From: Acidimicrobiales bacterium
GTDB lineage: Bacteria; Actinomycetota; Acidimicrobiia; Acidimicrobiales; Palsa-688
Assembly: GCA_019241495.1 (NCBI GenBank)
Contig: JAFAWZ010000019.1
Coordinates: 1 to 27,197, forward strand
Reading direction: 5' to 3'
Length of the DNA: 27,197 bases
Positions 1 through 7,554 of the stretch are shown here, one piece after another (position 1 is the first letter of the stretch; the number at the start of each line of letters is the position of its first letter). The notes below the pieces were generated by a model. It searched no databases, was not told the origin of the DNA, and was given only the letters and a program-made list of their open reading frames with translations. Both the position numbers and the translations under genes were made by a program.

Positions 1-349
1 GGAACGGCAGCTGGCCGATGGATGCCTGCACGAGAGTCCCTGCCGCGAAGAGATAGGAGGCCACCTCTCCTCCGGGACCGAGCGGCCGGACCAGCTGCCT
101 GAAGGCCCAGGCCGCAATGGCGGCGGACACGATGACCAGGAGCGCAACGCCCACCACGGAGGCCAGGGCGGGATAGAGGACGCTGTAGTCCAGCGTCCAG
201 TGGCCGCCGTACCACTGAAAATCCCAGATGCTGAACCCGCTGCGCCGGAAGCTGTCGACCCGGAAGACTTGGGCCGCGGTGTCGACCCCTTGCCAGCGGA
301 GCAGCTGGCCGATCGCCACGAGTACCGCGGCCAGGACGGCGGGCCCCAT
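1..349 (-). CDS. Polytopic membrane protein, N-terminal part (runs off the window)
   Basis: About 116 codons are readable, beginning with an ATG at 349 that follows the TAG of the upstream glycosyltransferase with no gap. The protein opens with a hydrophobic segment (MGPAVLAAVLVAIGQLL), then a short soluble stretch with WDFQWYGGHWTLDYSVLYP, then a second hydrophobic segment and an IGQLPF motif where the window ends. The order and wording of these motifs match the complete protein at 5779-7488 (WDSGWYAGNFPLGYSVLFP and IGQWPF), so the two are paralogues. That relative is a multi-spanning protein with an extracytoplasmic tail, plausibly a GT-C-fold enzyme acting on a lipid-linked substrate, but the activity is not known. 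The stop just upstream is in the same frame, so no earlier start is possible. No clear Shine-Dalgarno is seen, which suggests translational coupling. Confidence 0.7.
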   Translation of the reverse strand, partial: MGPAVLAAVLVAIGQLLRWQGVDTAAQVFRVDSFRRSGFSIWDFQWYGGHWTLDYSVLYPALASVVGVALLVIVSAAIAAWAFRQLVRPLGPGGEVASYLFAAGTLVQASIGQLPF

Positions 350-1945
350 CTAGGGGCAGGCCGGCTGGGCCGAGGTCTTGCGCAGCAGGATCCCGTCGAG
401 AGGGCTGAACGGCTTGGGCTTGAGGGCTGGTGTGTAGAGGCCGGTTGGGGTCAGGGCCGGGTCGTCGGCCAGGAAGGTGTCGACCCGCTCGACCTGGTTG
501 TTCACCGCCCGGGACCAAGCCGACCCGCTGGCGCCGAGCTGGCGGGCCGGATTGATCTCGACGACCGCCGCGCCGATGGGCAGGGAGGCGATCGACGGTG
601 CGACCGCTCGGCAAGGGTCCGCGGTCTGGAGCCGGGCCACGATGTTGCGCCAGTCCACGTAGGAGGGATCGCTCACCGGGCCGGTGGGTGTCACATAGAC
701 GACGCCCTTCGGAAGGTAGTGGTAGATGACGGCGAGCTGTTCGGTCTGGGTGACGACCACTACGTCGCCCGGCTCGAGGCGGGGCGCGACGGCCTGGGCC
801 AAGGCGGCCGCGTTGCTCTTCGCATACCGGGCGTTGGAGTTGGGGAGCAGGACTCCTATCACCGCCCAGGACCCGAGCAGCGAGCCGGCGACCACGATCA
901 TGGTCCGGCCCCGCGGGCTGGAGCCCAGAGCGGCGGCCGCGGCGAGGAGAAAAGGCCCCACGATCACCGCGAGGTAGCGCACCGTCCACGACGGCACGAT
1001 CTGGGCCGCGACGAAGCCGGTCAGCGTGGTAAGGATCCCGATCGCCGCGAACAGGCTGACGATCTGGCGTTGCCGGGAGCTCCACCCCAAACGGGACCAG
1101 TAGCTCCCGGCGATCAGCAAGGGAGCGATCAGGAACCCGAGCGTGCCGCCCACCGCCGATGCCGGGTCGGCGAAGAAGTCGCCGACACCGGGGCGTACCG
1201 CCCACGGCGCCGCTGTGTTGTGCGCCTGGTCGATGAACGACGGCAGCCAGGGCAGCCACAGCAACAGGACCACGGCTCCACACCCGGCAACCAGGCTGGC
1301 CAGGTGCCGGTCTCCCTGGGCCCACGCCACGGCGAAGAGCACCGCGGCAGTGACCACGGTTAGGTAGATACCCCAGTCGTGGGTGTAGAGGATGGCCGCG
1401 AAGCTGATCACCGCGGCCGCTGCGTCGAAGGCGCGACGGCTCTGCGTCGCCCTCCATGCGAAGGTGACGGCCAGGACGGACAAAAGCACCACGATCGGGT
1501 ACATCCGGGTCTCGGTCGAATACCAGCCCAGGAATGGATTGGTGGCGAACAGGGCGGCTGCGGCCAGACCGGTTCGCCGGCCGAACAGGTCGCGGCCGGC
1601 CCAGTATGCGACCGGCACCGCACCGAGGGAGACCAGGAGAGGCAGCGTGTGGGTGGCCATCTCAGAGGTCCCGAACATGCGCATCCACACGTGGAGGACC
1701 ATGTAGAACAGAGGCGGGGATCCGTCGTGGCGCAACAGGCCCGGAATCTCTTTCAGGGGATGTGACGCGATCCCGACGCTGATGCCCTCGTCGACCCAGT
1801 AGGCCCGTCCGAGGTTCGGAGCGCGCAGCCCCAAGGCGAGGAGGACCAGGGCCCCGACCACGACCCGGTCCTGCCGAATGAGCGGGGGAAGGGTTCGGGG
1901 GGCCGAGTCCTGCAGCTCGACGGCCGAGAGCTCGGGGACCGTCAT
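350..1945 (-). CDS. GT39/ArnT-like membrane glycosyltransferase
   Basis: This is a 531-residue polytopic protein. After about 30 soluble residues comes a transmembrane segment and then YWVDEGISVG, the first-loop Asp-Glu pair that is the catalytic signature of GT-C transferases of the PMT/ArnT type. GSPPLFYMVLHVWMR, GRRTGLAAAALFATNPFLGWYSTE.RMY and many further membrane helices follow the family pattern. A soluble, probably extracytoplasmic tail runs from about residue 375 to the end. Such enzymes move a sugar from a polyprenyl-phosphate carrier to a protein, lipid or polysaccharide on the outer face of the membrane. The real acceptor cannot be told from sequence. The ATG at 1945 faces the response-regulator gene across 135 bp. 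The gene's TAG at 350-352 directly abuts the ATG of the next membrane gene in the same frame. Confidence 0.82.
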   Translation of the reverse strand: MTVPELSAVELQDSAPRTLPPLIRQDRVVVGALVLLALGLRAPNLGRAYWVDEGISVGIASHPLKEIPGLLRHDGSPPLFYMVLHVWMRMFGTSEMATHTLPLLVSLGAVPVAYWAGRDLFGRRTGLAAAALFATNPFLGWYSTETRMYPIVVLLSVLAVTFAWRATQSRRAFDAAAAVISFAAILYTHDWGIYLTVVTAAVLFAVAWAQGDRHLASLVAGCGAVVLLLWLPWLPSFIDQAHNTAAPWAVRPGVGDFFADPASAVGGTLGFLIAPLLIAGSYWSRLGWSSRQRQIVSLFAAIGILTTLTGFVAAQIVPSWTVRYLAVIVGPFLLAAAAALGSSPRGRTMIVVAGSLLGSWAVIGVLLPNSNARYAKSNAAALAQAVAPRLEPGDVVVVTQTEQLAVIYHYLPKGVVYVTPTGPVSDPSYVDWRNIVARLQTADPCRAVAPSIASLPIGAAVVEINPARQLGASGSAWSRAVNNQVERVDTFLADDPALTPTGLYTPALKPKPFSPLDGILLRKTSAQPACP

Positions 1946-2080
1946 CGCCCGATCGCACGCGTCGAGGGCACCCGCAAAGGCTAGTCGCTGGCGCAGGCCG
2001 CCCTTGGCTGTCGTCGGGCCGGCCTGTCGTCCCGCCGGTCGTCACCCATCAGAGGCCCGGTCAGGGCAGACTGGAAGCCA

Positions 2081-2779
2081 GTGCGTATCCTCATCGTCGA
2101 AGACGAGCTGTCGATGGCCCGCTCTTTGGCGCGGGGCCTCGAAGCGGAGGGATATTCCGTCGATGTCGCGGCCGACGGCGAGCAGGGCCTGGCCCGGGCG
2201 GTGTCGGAGCCTTTCGACGCCATCGTCCTCGACTTGATGTTGCCCAAGTTGAACGGGTACGCGGTCACCGAGGCGCTCCGCGCCCGGGGCGCCACCGTTC
2301 CGGTCCTGATGCTCACGGCCAAGCAGGGCGAGTTCGACCAGACCGAGGCTCTCGACACGGGAGCCGACGATTTCCTCTCCAAGCCGTTCTCATACCCCGT
2401 TCTCCTGGCCCGGCTACGGGCTCTGATCCGCCGGGGCGGCGCGCCCCAGGGTGCGGTGCTGTCCTACGGCGACCTACGCCTCGACACCAGCGAGCACCGT
2501 TGCTGGCAGGGTGAGCGGGAGGTGATGCTCACGAAGCGGGAGCACTCCCTGATCTCGTACCTGCTCCACCGGTCCGGCCAGGCCGTGGCCAAGACCGAGC
2601 TGCTCGACCACGTATGGGACCCGGTGACCGAGCGTGATCCCAACGTGGTGGAGGTGTACGTGGGCTACCTGCGCCGCAAGCTGGACGAGCCTGGCCAGCC
2701 GTCGCACATCGAGACGGTGCGCAGCTTCGGCTACCGGCTGGTCGCGGTGGAAGGCCAACGAGCCAGTGACACGGATTAA
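2081..2779 (+). CDS. OmpR/PhoP-family response regulator
   Basis: This 232-residue transcription factor has an N-terminal receiver domain (about 1-115) with the acidic pair D8-E9, phospho-acceptor D51 in VLDLMLP, T79 in MLTA and K101 in SKPF. A C-terminal winged-helix DNA-binding domain (about 130-225) includes VVEVYVGYLRRKLD and the terminal hairpin IETVRSFGYRL. All phosphorylation residues are present. It starts at GTG 2081 (GGAAG lies a few bases upstream) and is followed 20 nt later by its kinase, so the pair forms a two-component system. The stop codon lies inside the first copy of a 17-bp tandem repeat. Regulon unknown; the divergent glycosyltransferase and the convergent lipoprotein are natural candidates. 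Confidence 0.93.
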   Translation: MRILIVEDELSMARSLARGLEAEGYSVDVAADGEQGLARAVSEPFDAIVLDLMLPKLNGYAVTEALRARGATVPVLMLTAKQGEFDQTEALDTGADDFLSKPFSYPVLLARLRALIRRGGAPQGAVLSYGDLRLDTSEHRCWQGEREVMLTKREHSLISYLLHRSGQAVAKTELLDHVWDPVTERDPNVVEVYVGYLRRKLDEPGQPSHIETVRSFGYRLVAVEGQRASDTD

Positions 2780-2796
2780 CCAGTGACACGGATTAA
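2763..2796 (+). repeat. 17-bp perfect tandem repeat at the regulator/kinase junction
   Basis: The unit CCAGTGACACGGATTAA occurs at 2763-2779 and again at 2780-2796, and a third, partial unit (CCAGTGA) runs into the kinase start. The first copy encodes the regulator's C-terminus and stop. Each unit contains GTGA. A GTG at 2766 or 2783 opens six codons that end in the TGA of the next unit, and the last TGA (2801-2803) overlaps the kinase GTG (2800-2802). Confidence 0.9.
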
Positions 2797-2799
2797 CCA

Positions 2800-4173
2800 G
2801 TGAGACGCATGACCCGCCGTCTGCTCGGCAGTGTACGGGTGCGGATAACCGCCACCGCATTGTTGGCCGTCGCCTGCGCCCTCGGGGTGGCTGCGGCCGT
2901 GCTGAACGCCGGGATCGACCACGATCGCAGCCGCATCCTGGCCACTACGGCCCAAGAGCAGGCGCGGGTGGTCACAGAGTTCAACCCGGATCTCTCCACC
3001 CGCCTGGTGCTCCCCGACGACGCCACCATCGACACCGGCCTGGTGCAGGTCCTCCGGGACGGCAAGGTCGTGGCGGCGAGCCGGCCGCTGCGGGGCCTCG
3101 GGCCCCTGTGGCTGCCCGGCGACCCGACGGCGATGCGCGTCTCCGACCCGATCGGCGGCCTGGCGCGCGATGTGCGGGTGGTGGCGGTTCCGGTGACCGC
3201 GTCGAACGTCAAGGCCATGGTGGTGGTCGTCCTGTCCCTCGACCAGTACGACCACACTGTCGCCTACCTGCAGCAGCTCATCTCGATCGGGATGCCCGTG
3301 CTCTTGATCCTCGTCGGGTTGATCAGCTGGTTCGTCGTGGGTCGAGCTCTCCGGCCGATCGAGCTCATGCGACGCGAGGTCGCCGAGGTCGCCACCATCC
3401 CGGGCTCCCACCGGGTTCCGGAGCCGGCCAACGACGACGAGGTTCGCCGCCTGGCCCGGACCCTGAACTCCATGCTCGATCGCATAGAGGCCTCCTCGGC
3501 TCGCGAGCGCCGGTTCGTGTCGGACGCATCCCATGAGCTGCGCTCGCCGATCGCCAACATCCGCACCGAGCTGGAGGTGGCCCTGCATCACCCGGGCGCC
3601 ACCGACTGGTCCGAGGTGGCGGCCGAGGTGCTGGCCGAGAACGAGCGGATGGAGAGCCTGGTCGCCGGGCTCCTGCTCCTCGCCCGCTCGGACGAGGGCA
3701 GCCTGCTGCCCGCGGCCGAACCGGTCGATCTGGCCCAGGTTGCGGCCGACATGATCGCGCCGTATCGGACCGCCCTCCCGCTCGTCGAGGTCCTGACCGA
3801 GCCCGCGCCCGTCCGGGTGCCGCGGGTCTACCTGGAGCGGATGGTCGCCAACCTGGTCGACAACGCCCGGCGCTTTGCCCGCTCCACGGTCATACTGACG
3901 GCCCGCACCGAGGCGGGCATGGCTGTCCTGCGGGTCCAAGATGATGGCCCCGGCGTCCCTGAGGTAGACCGGCGGCGTATCTTCGAGCGTTTCGTGCGGC
4001 TGGATGAAGCCCGCGACCGCGACGAGGGCGGCTTCGGCCTGGGGTTGGCCATCGTGGCTGACCTCAGCCGGTTCTACGGCGGCACCATCGAGGTCGAAGG
4101 CGACGGCCCGGGGGCCCAGTTCGTGCTCCGCCTCCCCGGGGTGACCCGGCCCGAGCCTGTTCTACTGTCCTGA
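2800..4173 (+). CDS. Sensor histidine kinase (HAMP-HisKA-HATPase)
   Basis: This is a 457-residue membrane kinase, the partner of the preceding regulator. Transmembrane segment 1 spans about 12-34. An extracytoplasmic sensor region of about 120 residues follows, without a recognisable named fold. TM2 (about 162-182) leads into a HAMP linker containing GRALRPIELMRREV. The dimerisation/phospho-acceptor motif is SDASHELRSPIANI with H245. The ATP-binding domain shows the N-box NLVDNARRFA (N351, N355), the G1 box DDGPGVP (381-387) and the G2 box GFGLGLAIV (411-419). All catalytic boxes are intact. The GTG at 2800 is chosen because it overlaps the TGA of the last repeat-borne mini-ORF; an ATG three codons later (2809) is an alternative. 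The gene ends 12 bp inside the convergent lipoprotein gene. Confidence 0.93.
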   Translation: MRRMTRRLLGSVRVRITATALLAVACALGVAAAVLNAGIDHDRSRILATTAQEQARVVTEFNPDLSTRLVLPDDATIDTGLVQVLRDGKVVAASRPLRGLGPLWLPGDPTAMRVSDPIGGLARDVRVVAVPVTASNVKAMVVVVLSLDQYDHTVAYLQQLISIGMPVLLILVGLISWFVVGRALRPIELMRREVAEVATIPGSHRVPEPANDDEVRRLARTLNSMLDRIEASSARERRFVSDASHELRSPIANIRTELEVALHHPGATDWSEVAAEVLAENERMESLVAGLLLLARSDEGSLLPAAEPVDLAQVAADMIAPYRTALPLVEVLTEPAPVRVPRVYLERMVANLVDNARRFARSTVILTARTEAGMAVLRVQDDGPGVPEVDRRRIFERFVRLDEARDRDEGGFGLGLAIVADLSRFYGGTIEVEGDGPGAQFVLRLPGVTRPEPVLLS

Positions 4174-5604
4174 CCCGAAAGCGACTATTCCCGACTGGGT
4201 TGGTACGAGGATGAGCCCGCCGACCACCGCCGGTGAGGCGAAGTTGGGCACCGGGCGCCCGGCATCGAACGACGAGAGGACACCTCCCGTGGCCGGATCG
4301 AGCTCTTCCAGCGTCCCCGCCGGGTAGCGAAGGGCCCACAACCCCCCGCCGGCCAGTACTGGGGTGCTGTTCGCGGTTCCTTCTCGCCACCCGGTGCTAC
4401 GGGTGGCCAGGTTCACCTGCTGGATCCCACCGCCCCGGCAGGGAACGTAGACCGATGCGGTGACCGCGTCGTAAGCCGCCCCGCCGTCGGGGTCGCTGCC
4501 GCAGACCCGGCCGCGGATGGTCGCGATCAACGACAGGTCCGACTGGCGCAGCAGGTAGCCGATCTCGGTCTTGCCGACCACGAAGGCGGCCCCGTCGGGA
4601 AGCAACACTGGGCTGCCGGCCGACAGGTCGAGGTCGCCACTTGCCGATTGGTCCTCGAAGCTGGCCTCGGGGGCCGGCCCGAGCGCCCCGGCGAGCTTCA
4701 AGACGGCCTCTGCCCAGGGCGCGGAACCGGCTGAGTTCGGGTTGCCGGTGGAGACGTACACGTCGCCCGCCGGGTCGATGCTCGGCGCCGCGCCGCCTTG
4801 CCATACGGCGCGCCCGGTGCTCTGGGGGGTGACGTCGAATGCCGCCTTGGCCGAACCGTCTTCGGCCACGGCAACCACCCAGCCGTGGTAGGTGCCGCAG
4901 TCTCCGAAATGACCGCCGTAGCCGATGTAGACACGCCCACCACTGAGGGCGAGCGACGCCCTCTGGAGGAGTTGTAGGGGATCCTCCCCGGCCGGAAGTG
5001 GCGGGTCGGCGTCCATGCTCGACACCTGGTGGCCGGTAGCCACGTCGAGGCCGACCAGTTCGTGATGGACGGGGGCGCGGCCGCCATCGCTGGTCTCTGC
5101 CAAGACGTACACGATGCCCGTTGCCGGGTCGATCACCGGTGTGCTGGTCACTCCCAACGGGTCGACATTGCCGCATCCGGCCTGCTGGGCCACGTTCCGC
5201 AGGGGCGTCCCCACGTTCACCTGCCAGATCGTCCGGCCGTCGTGGGGGTCGAGAGCATAGACGTCGTCCGCTTCGGTTGCCACGATCACTCTGCCGGCCG
5301 CGGCGAGGGGTTGGCCGTACACCGCGGCGCCGTCGAGAGACTCGCTCCACACCGGACGGAGCGGTGTCAGGACCGGTTGGGAGCCGGCTACGCCAAGCCG
5401 GGCATTGCCGTTCTGGTAGGTGGTCCACTGCTCGTCGTTCCCGGCCGGTACGGACGTGACCGGTGCCGATGACTTGGCCGGTGGCGCCGTGCTCGGTGAC
5501 CCGAGCCCAGGCCGGGGAGCCGAGCGGGAGGAAGCGCCGGTGTGAGAAGCCGAGCAGCTGGCGAGTAAAGCGGCTGAGGTGGCCGCGGCAGCGGCCCTGC
5601 GCAT
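4162..5604 (-). CDS. PQQ-like beta-propeller lipoprotein
   Basis: This is a 480-residue exported protein. The ATG at 5604 gives MRRAAAAATSAALLASC, a short lipoprotein signal with lipobox LASC (Cys17). The frame also opens at a GTG at 5643, but that would put 13 extra residues before the signal. A Ser/Pro/Ala-rich linker leads into repeated blades of the PQQ-binding-like (PQQ_2/BamB-type) propeller: GRVIVATEADDVYALDPHDGRTIWQVNVG, then VIDPATGIVYVLAE, GLDVATGHQVS, GGGLWALRYPAGTLEELDPATGGVLSSF and GGLILVPTQSGIVAFG. The propeller probably works in protein-protein contact or sugar/quinone binding at the outer membrane face; no dehydrogenase active site is visible. The gene's 3' end overlaps the kinase gene by 12 bp. 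A large palindrome lies about 100 bp upstream of the start. Confidence 0.82.
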   Translation of the reverse strand: MRRAAAAATSAALLASCSASHTGASSRSAPRPGLGSPSTAPPAKSSAPVTSVPAGNDEQWTTYQNGNARLGVAGSQPVLTPLRPVWSESLDGAAVYGQPLAAAGRVIVATEADDVYALDPHDGRTIWQVNVGTPLRNVAQQAGCGNVDPLGVTSTPVIDPATGIVYVLAETSDGGRAPVHHELVGLDVATGHQVSSMDADPPLPAGEDPLQLLQRASLALSGGRVYIGYGGHFGDCGTYHGWVVAVAEDGSAKAAFDVTPQSTGRAVWQGGAAPSIDPAGDVYVSTGNPNSAGSAPWAEAVLKLAGALGPAPEASFEDQSASGDLDLSAGSPVLLPDGAAFVVGKTEIGYLLRQSDLSLIATIRGRVCGSDPDGGAAYDAVTASVYVPCRGGGIQQVNLATRSTGWREGTANSTPVLAGGGLWALRYPAGTLEELDPATGGVLSSFDAGRPVPNFASPAVVGGLILVPTQSGIVAFGSGQ

Positions 5605-5703
5605 AGCTGGTAGGGCTCGGGTCCTAGCGGGGTGGTCGGCCACGGGGGTCTGGCCGATCAGTGAGGTAGGCCTTTGAGGTCGGCTCCCCCGGTACTGGGT
5701 CGG

Positions 5704-5753
5704 TGATAGTGGTCACCTGACCCACACATATGTGGGTCAACTGACCACTATCA
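5704..5753. repeat. 50-bp palindrome, 23-4-23, copy 1
   Basis: The left arm 5704-5726 and right arm 5731-5753 are complementary at 21 of 23 positions around a CATA spacer. The core is GGTCA-NN-TGACCCACA facing TGTGGGTCAACTGACC. The element sits 25 bp past the 3' end of the membrane-protein gene and about 100 bp before the lipoprotein ATG (both on the minus strand). It recurs at 25433-25482. No U-tract follows, so it is not a classical terminator. It may be a REP-like dispersed element or an operator. Confidence 0.9.
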
Positions 5754-5778
5754 AGTCTCGGGAGCTTCGACTAGCCAA

Positions 5779-7488
5779 CTAGGAGCTCGGGCAGAACGGC
5801 GGTTGGGCGGGGTGAAGCACCGAGGCGGAAAGCTGGATCACACCTGGGGCGAGCGCGTCGATCTGGGTCCACTGGTAAGGCGGTGCTTTGTCCGTACCTG
5901 TACTGACCGGCGACGGGCCGATGCAGGCCGTTCCCGACGTCACCGACCAGAACTTCGTGTAGCGGACGCGGACCGTGAGAACCCCGGGTTCCGACGCTTG
6001 GAGGGTCAGGTGGTCCGGCTCCAGGGAGGTGAGGGTCCCTGGCCCGCTCACCAGCCCGGGGCTGCCTGCCACCTTCCATAGCTGCCACTGCGGCGTGCTC
6101 CATACCAGGTCCAGATCGGTCACCAGCCCGGACCGGAGGAGCGCGCCTTCCGCCTTGGCTGCGTAGTCCAGGGGAGCGGCCGGCAGGGCGACGTAGGTCA
6201 CGCCCTCGGCCCGTAGCCAGGCGTAGTACGCCGCCGGGGTCAGCTCTCCGGGGTTGTAGAACAACGGATTGTCCGCAATATCCAGCTGCCGTTCCCATCC
6301 CCGGGCCAGAGCCACGTGGGGGGCCACGAATGCCGCCTCCCAATGATCCAGGGTGGGAGGGATCTCCAGCCGGACTGGTGTGGGAGCAACCCGGGCCAGC
6401 TCGGCGATGACCGGCTGGTAGAAGCGAGCCTGTGTGTGTGGTGCCCCCGACGGCGACTTGATCACTCCGTCCCACGGGGCCCACTGCCAAACCGCGAACG
6501 GCACGACGATCAACACCGCTGCGTAGCGCCACCGGGAGGGCAACAGGATCTCCCTACCCCGGGCCACCCACCGCAGCAGCCGGGGACTGCTCAGCCGGCC
6601 CAGCGCCGGTCCCGGCGCGGTCAGGAAGCAGGCCAACAACGGGACCCCGATCGATGCGGCCAACCGTGGCGCGTTACCACCGAGCGGGTTGGGCACCAAG
6701 AAGCTGAACAACGAGGCCGCCGCGTAGAGCAGCGCCCCGAGCCGCACCGCCGGGGTGGTGCGTACCAGAGGGGTCAGAGCCGTGAGGCACAGCAGCTCGG
6801 TCGGCACCAGCCCGGTCCAGGGGAACGGGAACGGGCCCGTCCCTGGGAAGAGCATGCCCAAGGTGACGATCACCGACATGCAGACCAGGGCAGTGGCGAT
6901 GATCCAGCGTCGGCGAATCGAACCGTAGGCGGCCCAGGCCAGGCACACCATGGCCAAGAAGGCCGCCGCCAGGGGAGAGAACAAGGCCGAGACGACCCCG
7001 AGGGTCACGGCTGCGGCTCGCCACCGCTTCTGCAGGGCGACCAGGGCAAGGAGCCCGGTGGCCTCTCCGGCGAGGAACGGCCACTGGCCGATGGTGACCG
7101 GAAGAAGCGTCGACACGGCGAAGTACCAGGTGCCGAGGGGGCGCCCGCCGAGATAGGTGCGGATCACGCGGTCGAACGACCACGTGGCGACCACCGCCGA
7201 GGCAACCGCCACGACTTGGAGCCCGAAGATCGCCGCGACGGGCGGGAACAGCACGCTGTAGCCGAGTGGGAAGTTGCCCGCGTACCAGCCGCTGTCCCAC
7301 AACATCAGGCCGTGGAGCTGGAACTGCACCACCCGATAGGTCTGGGCGGCCTGGTCCACGCCCGTCCAGCCGAGGAGCAGCCCTCCAGCCGCGATAACGA
7401 GCGTCAGAGCGGCGGGCGCGACCGACACCAGGTGGCGCCGGATCCACGGAACCCATCCGGGGGTCGGGGGAGCGTAGACGAATGCCAT
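5779..7488 (-). CDS. Polytopic membrane protein with extracytoplasmic C-terminal domain (GT-C-like)
   Basis: This is a 569-residue protein starting MAFVYAPPTPGW at ATG 7488. The frame is open much further upstream, but only because it lies opposite the SRAP gene. The first ~390 residues hold about ten hydrophobic segments. The first long loop carries LMLWDSGWYAGNFPLGYSVLFPP, and IGQWPFLAGEATGLL lies in a later segment. A soluble tail of about 170 residues follows, with beta-rich repeats near the end (GVLTVRVRYTKFW). The closest relative in the window is the truncated protein at 1-349. The architecture resembles GT-C transferases and related uncharacterised actinobacterial membrane proteins, but the canonical Asp-Glu pair is not evident, so no reaction is assigned. 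A TAGACT box at 7512-7517 on this strand would give a leader of about 16 nt. Confidence 0.75.
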   Translation of the reverse strand: MAFVYAPPTPGWVPWIRRHLVSVAPAALTLVIAAGGLLLGWTGVDQAAQTYRVVQFQLHGLMLWDSGWYAGNFPLGYSVLFPPVAAIFGLQVVAVASAVVATWSFDRVIRTYLGGRPLGTWYFAVSTLLPVTIGQWPFLAGEATGLLALVALQKRWRAAAVTLGVVSALFSPLAAAFLAMVCLAWAAYGSIRRRWIIATALVCMSVIVTLGMLFPGTGPFPFPWTGLVPTELLCLTALTPLVRTTPAVRLGALLYAAASLFSFLVPNPLGGNAPRLAASIGVPLLACFLTAPGPALGRLSSPRLLRWVARGREILLPSRWRYAAVLIVVPFAVWQWAPWDGVIKSPSGAPHTQARFYQPVIAELARVAPTPVRLEIPPTLDHWEAAFVAPHVALARGWERQLDIADNPLFYNPGELTPAAYYAWLRAEGVTYVALPAAPLDYAAKAEGALLRSGLVTDLDLVWSTPQWQLWKVAGSPGLVSGPGTLTSLEPDHLTLQASEPGVLTVRVRYTKFWSVTSGTACIGPSPVSTGTDKAPPYQWTQIDALAPGVIQLSASVLHPAQPPFCPSS

Positions 7489-7511
7489 GATCGGACGGCG
7501 TTGCAAAGTGA

Positions 7512-7517
7512 AGTCTA
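7512..7517 (-). promoter_or_regulatory. Probable -10 box of the polytopic membrane gene
   Basis: TAGACT on the minus strand, 23 nt before ATG 7488, inside a 66-bp divergent intergenic region shared with the SRAP gene. No strong -35 element was recognised. Confidence 0.4.
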
Positions 7518-7541
7518 CCCATCCGGGAGGGGAACGGACGG

Positions 7542-7547
7542 TACCGT
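7542..7547 (+). promoter_or_regulatory. -10 box of the SRAP gene, leaderless arrangement
   Basis: TACCGT lies exactly 7 nt before GTG 7555, so transcription would begin at or next to the start codon. No Shine-Dalgarno is seen, which fits leaderless translation. The location also supports GTG 7555 as the start. Confidence 0.5.
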
Positions 7548-7554
7548 GGCCCGG

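Noticed and set aside
2776..3939. 387-codon minus-strand open frame across the kinase gene
   Set aside because: It is antisense to an intact kinase, has biased low-complexity composition (Arg, Gly, His) and no family motif. High GC makes long antisense frames common here.
5704..5753. Palindrome as an ordinary Rho-independent terminator
   Set aside because: No T-run on either side, and the second copy has the same arm and spacer lengths, which fits a repeat family or operator better.
6316..7554. Upstream extension of the SRAP protein
   Set aside because: Cys2 must follow the initiator Met for activity in this family, so GTG 7555 is the start; the upstream frame is antisense to the membrane-protein gene.
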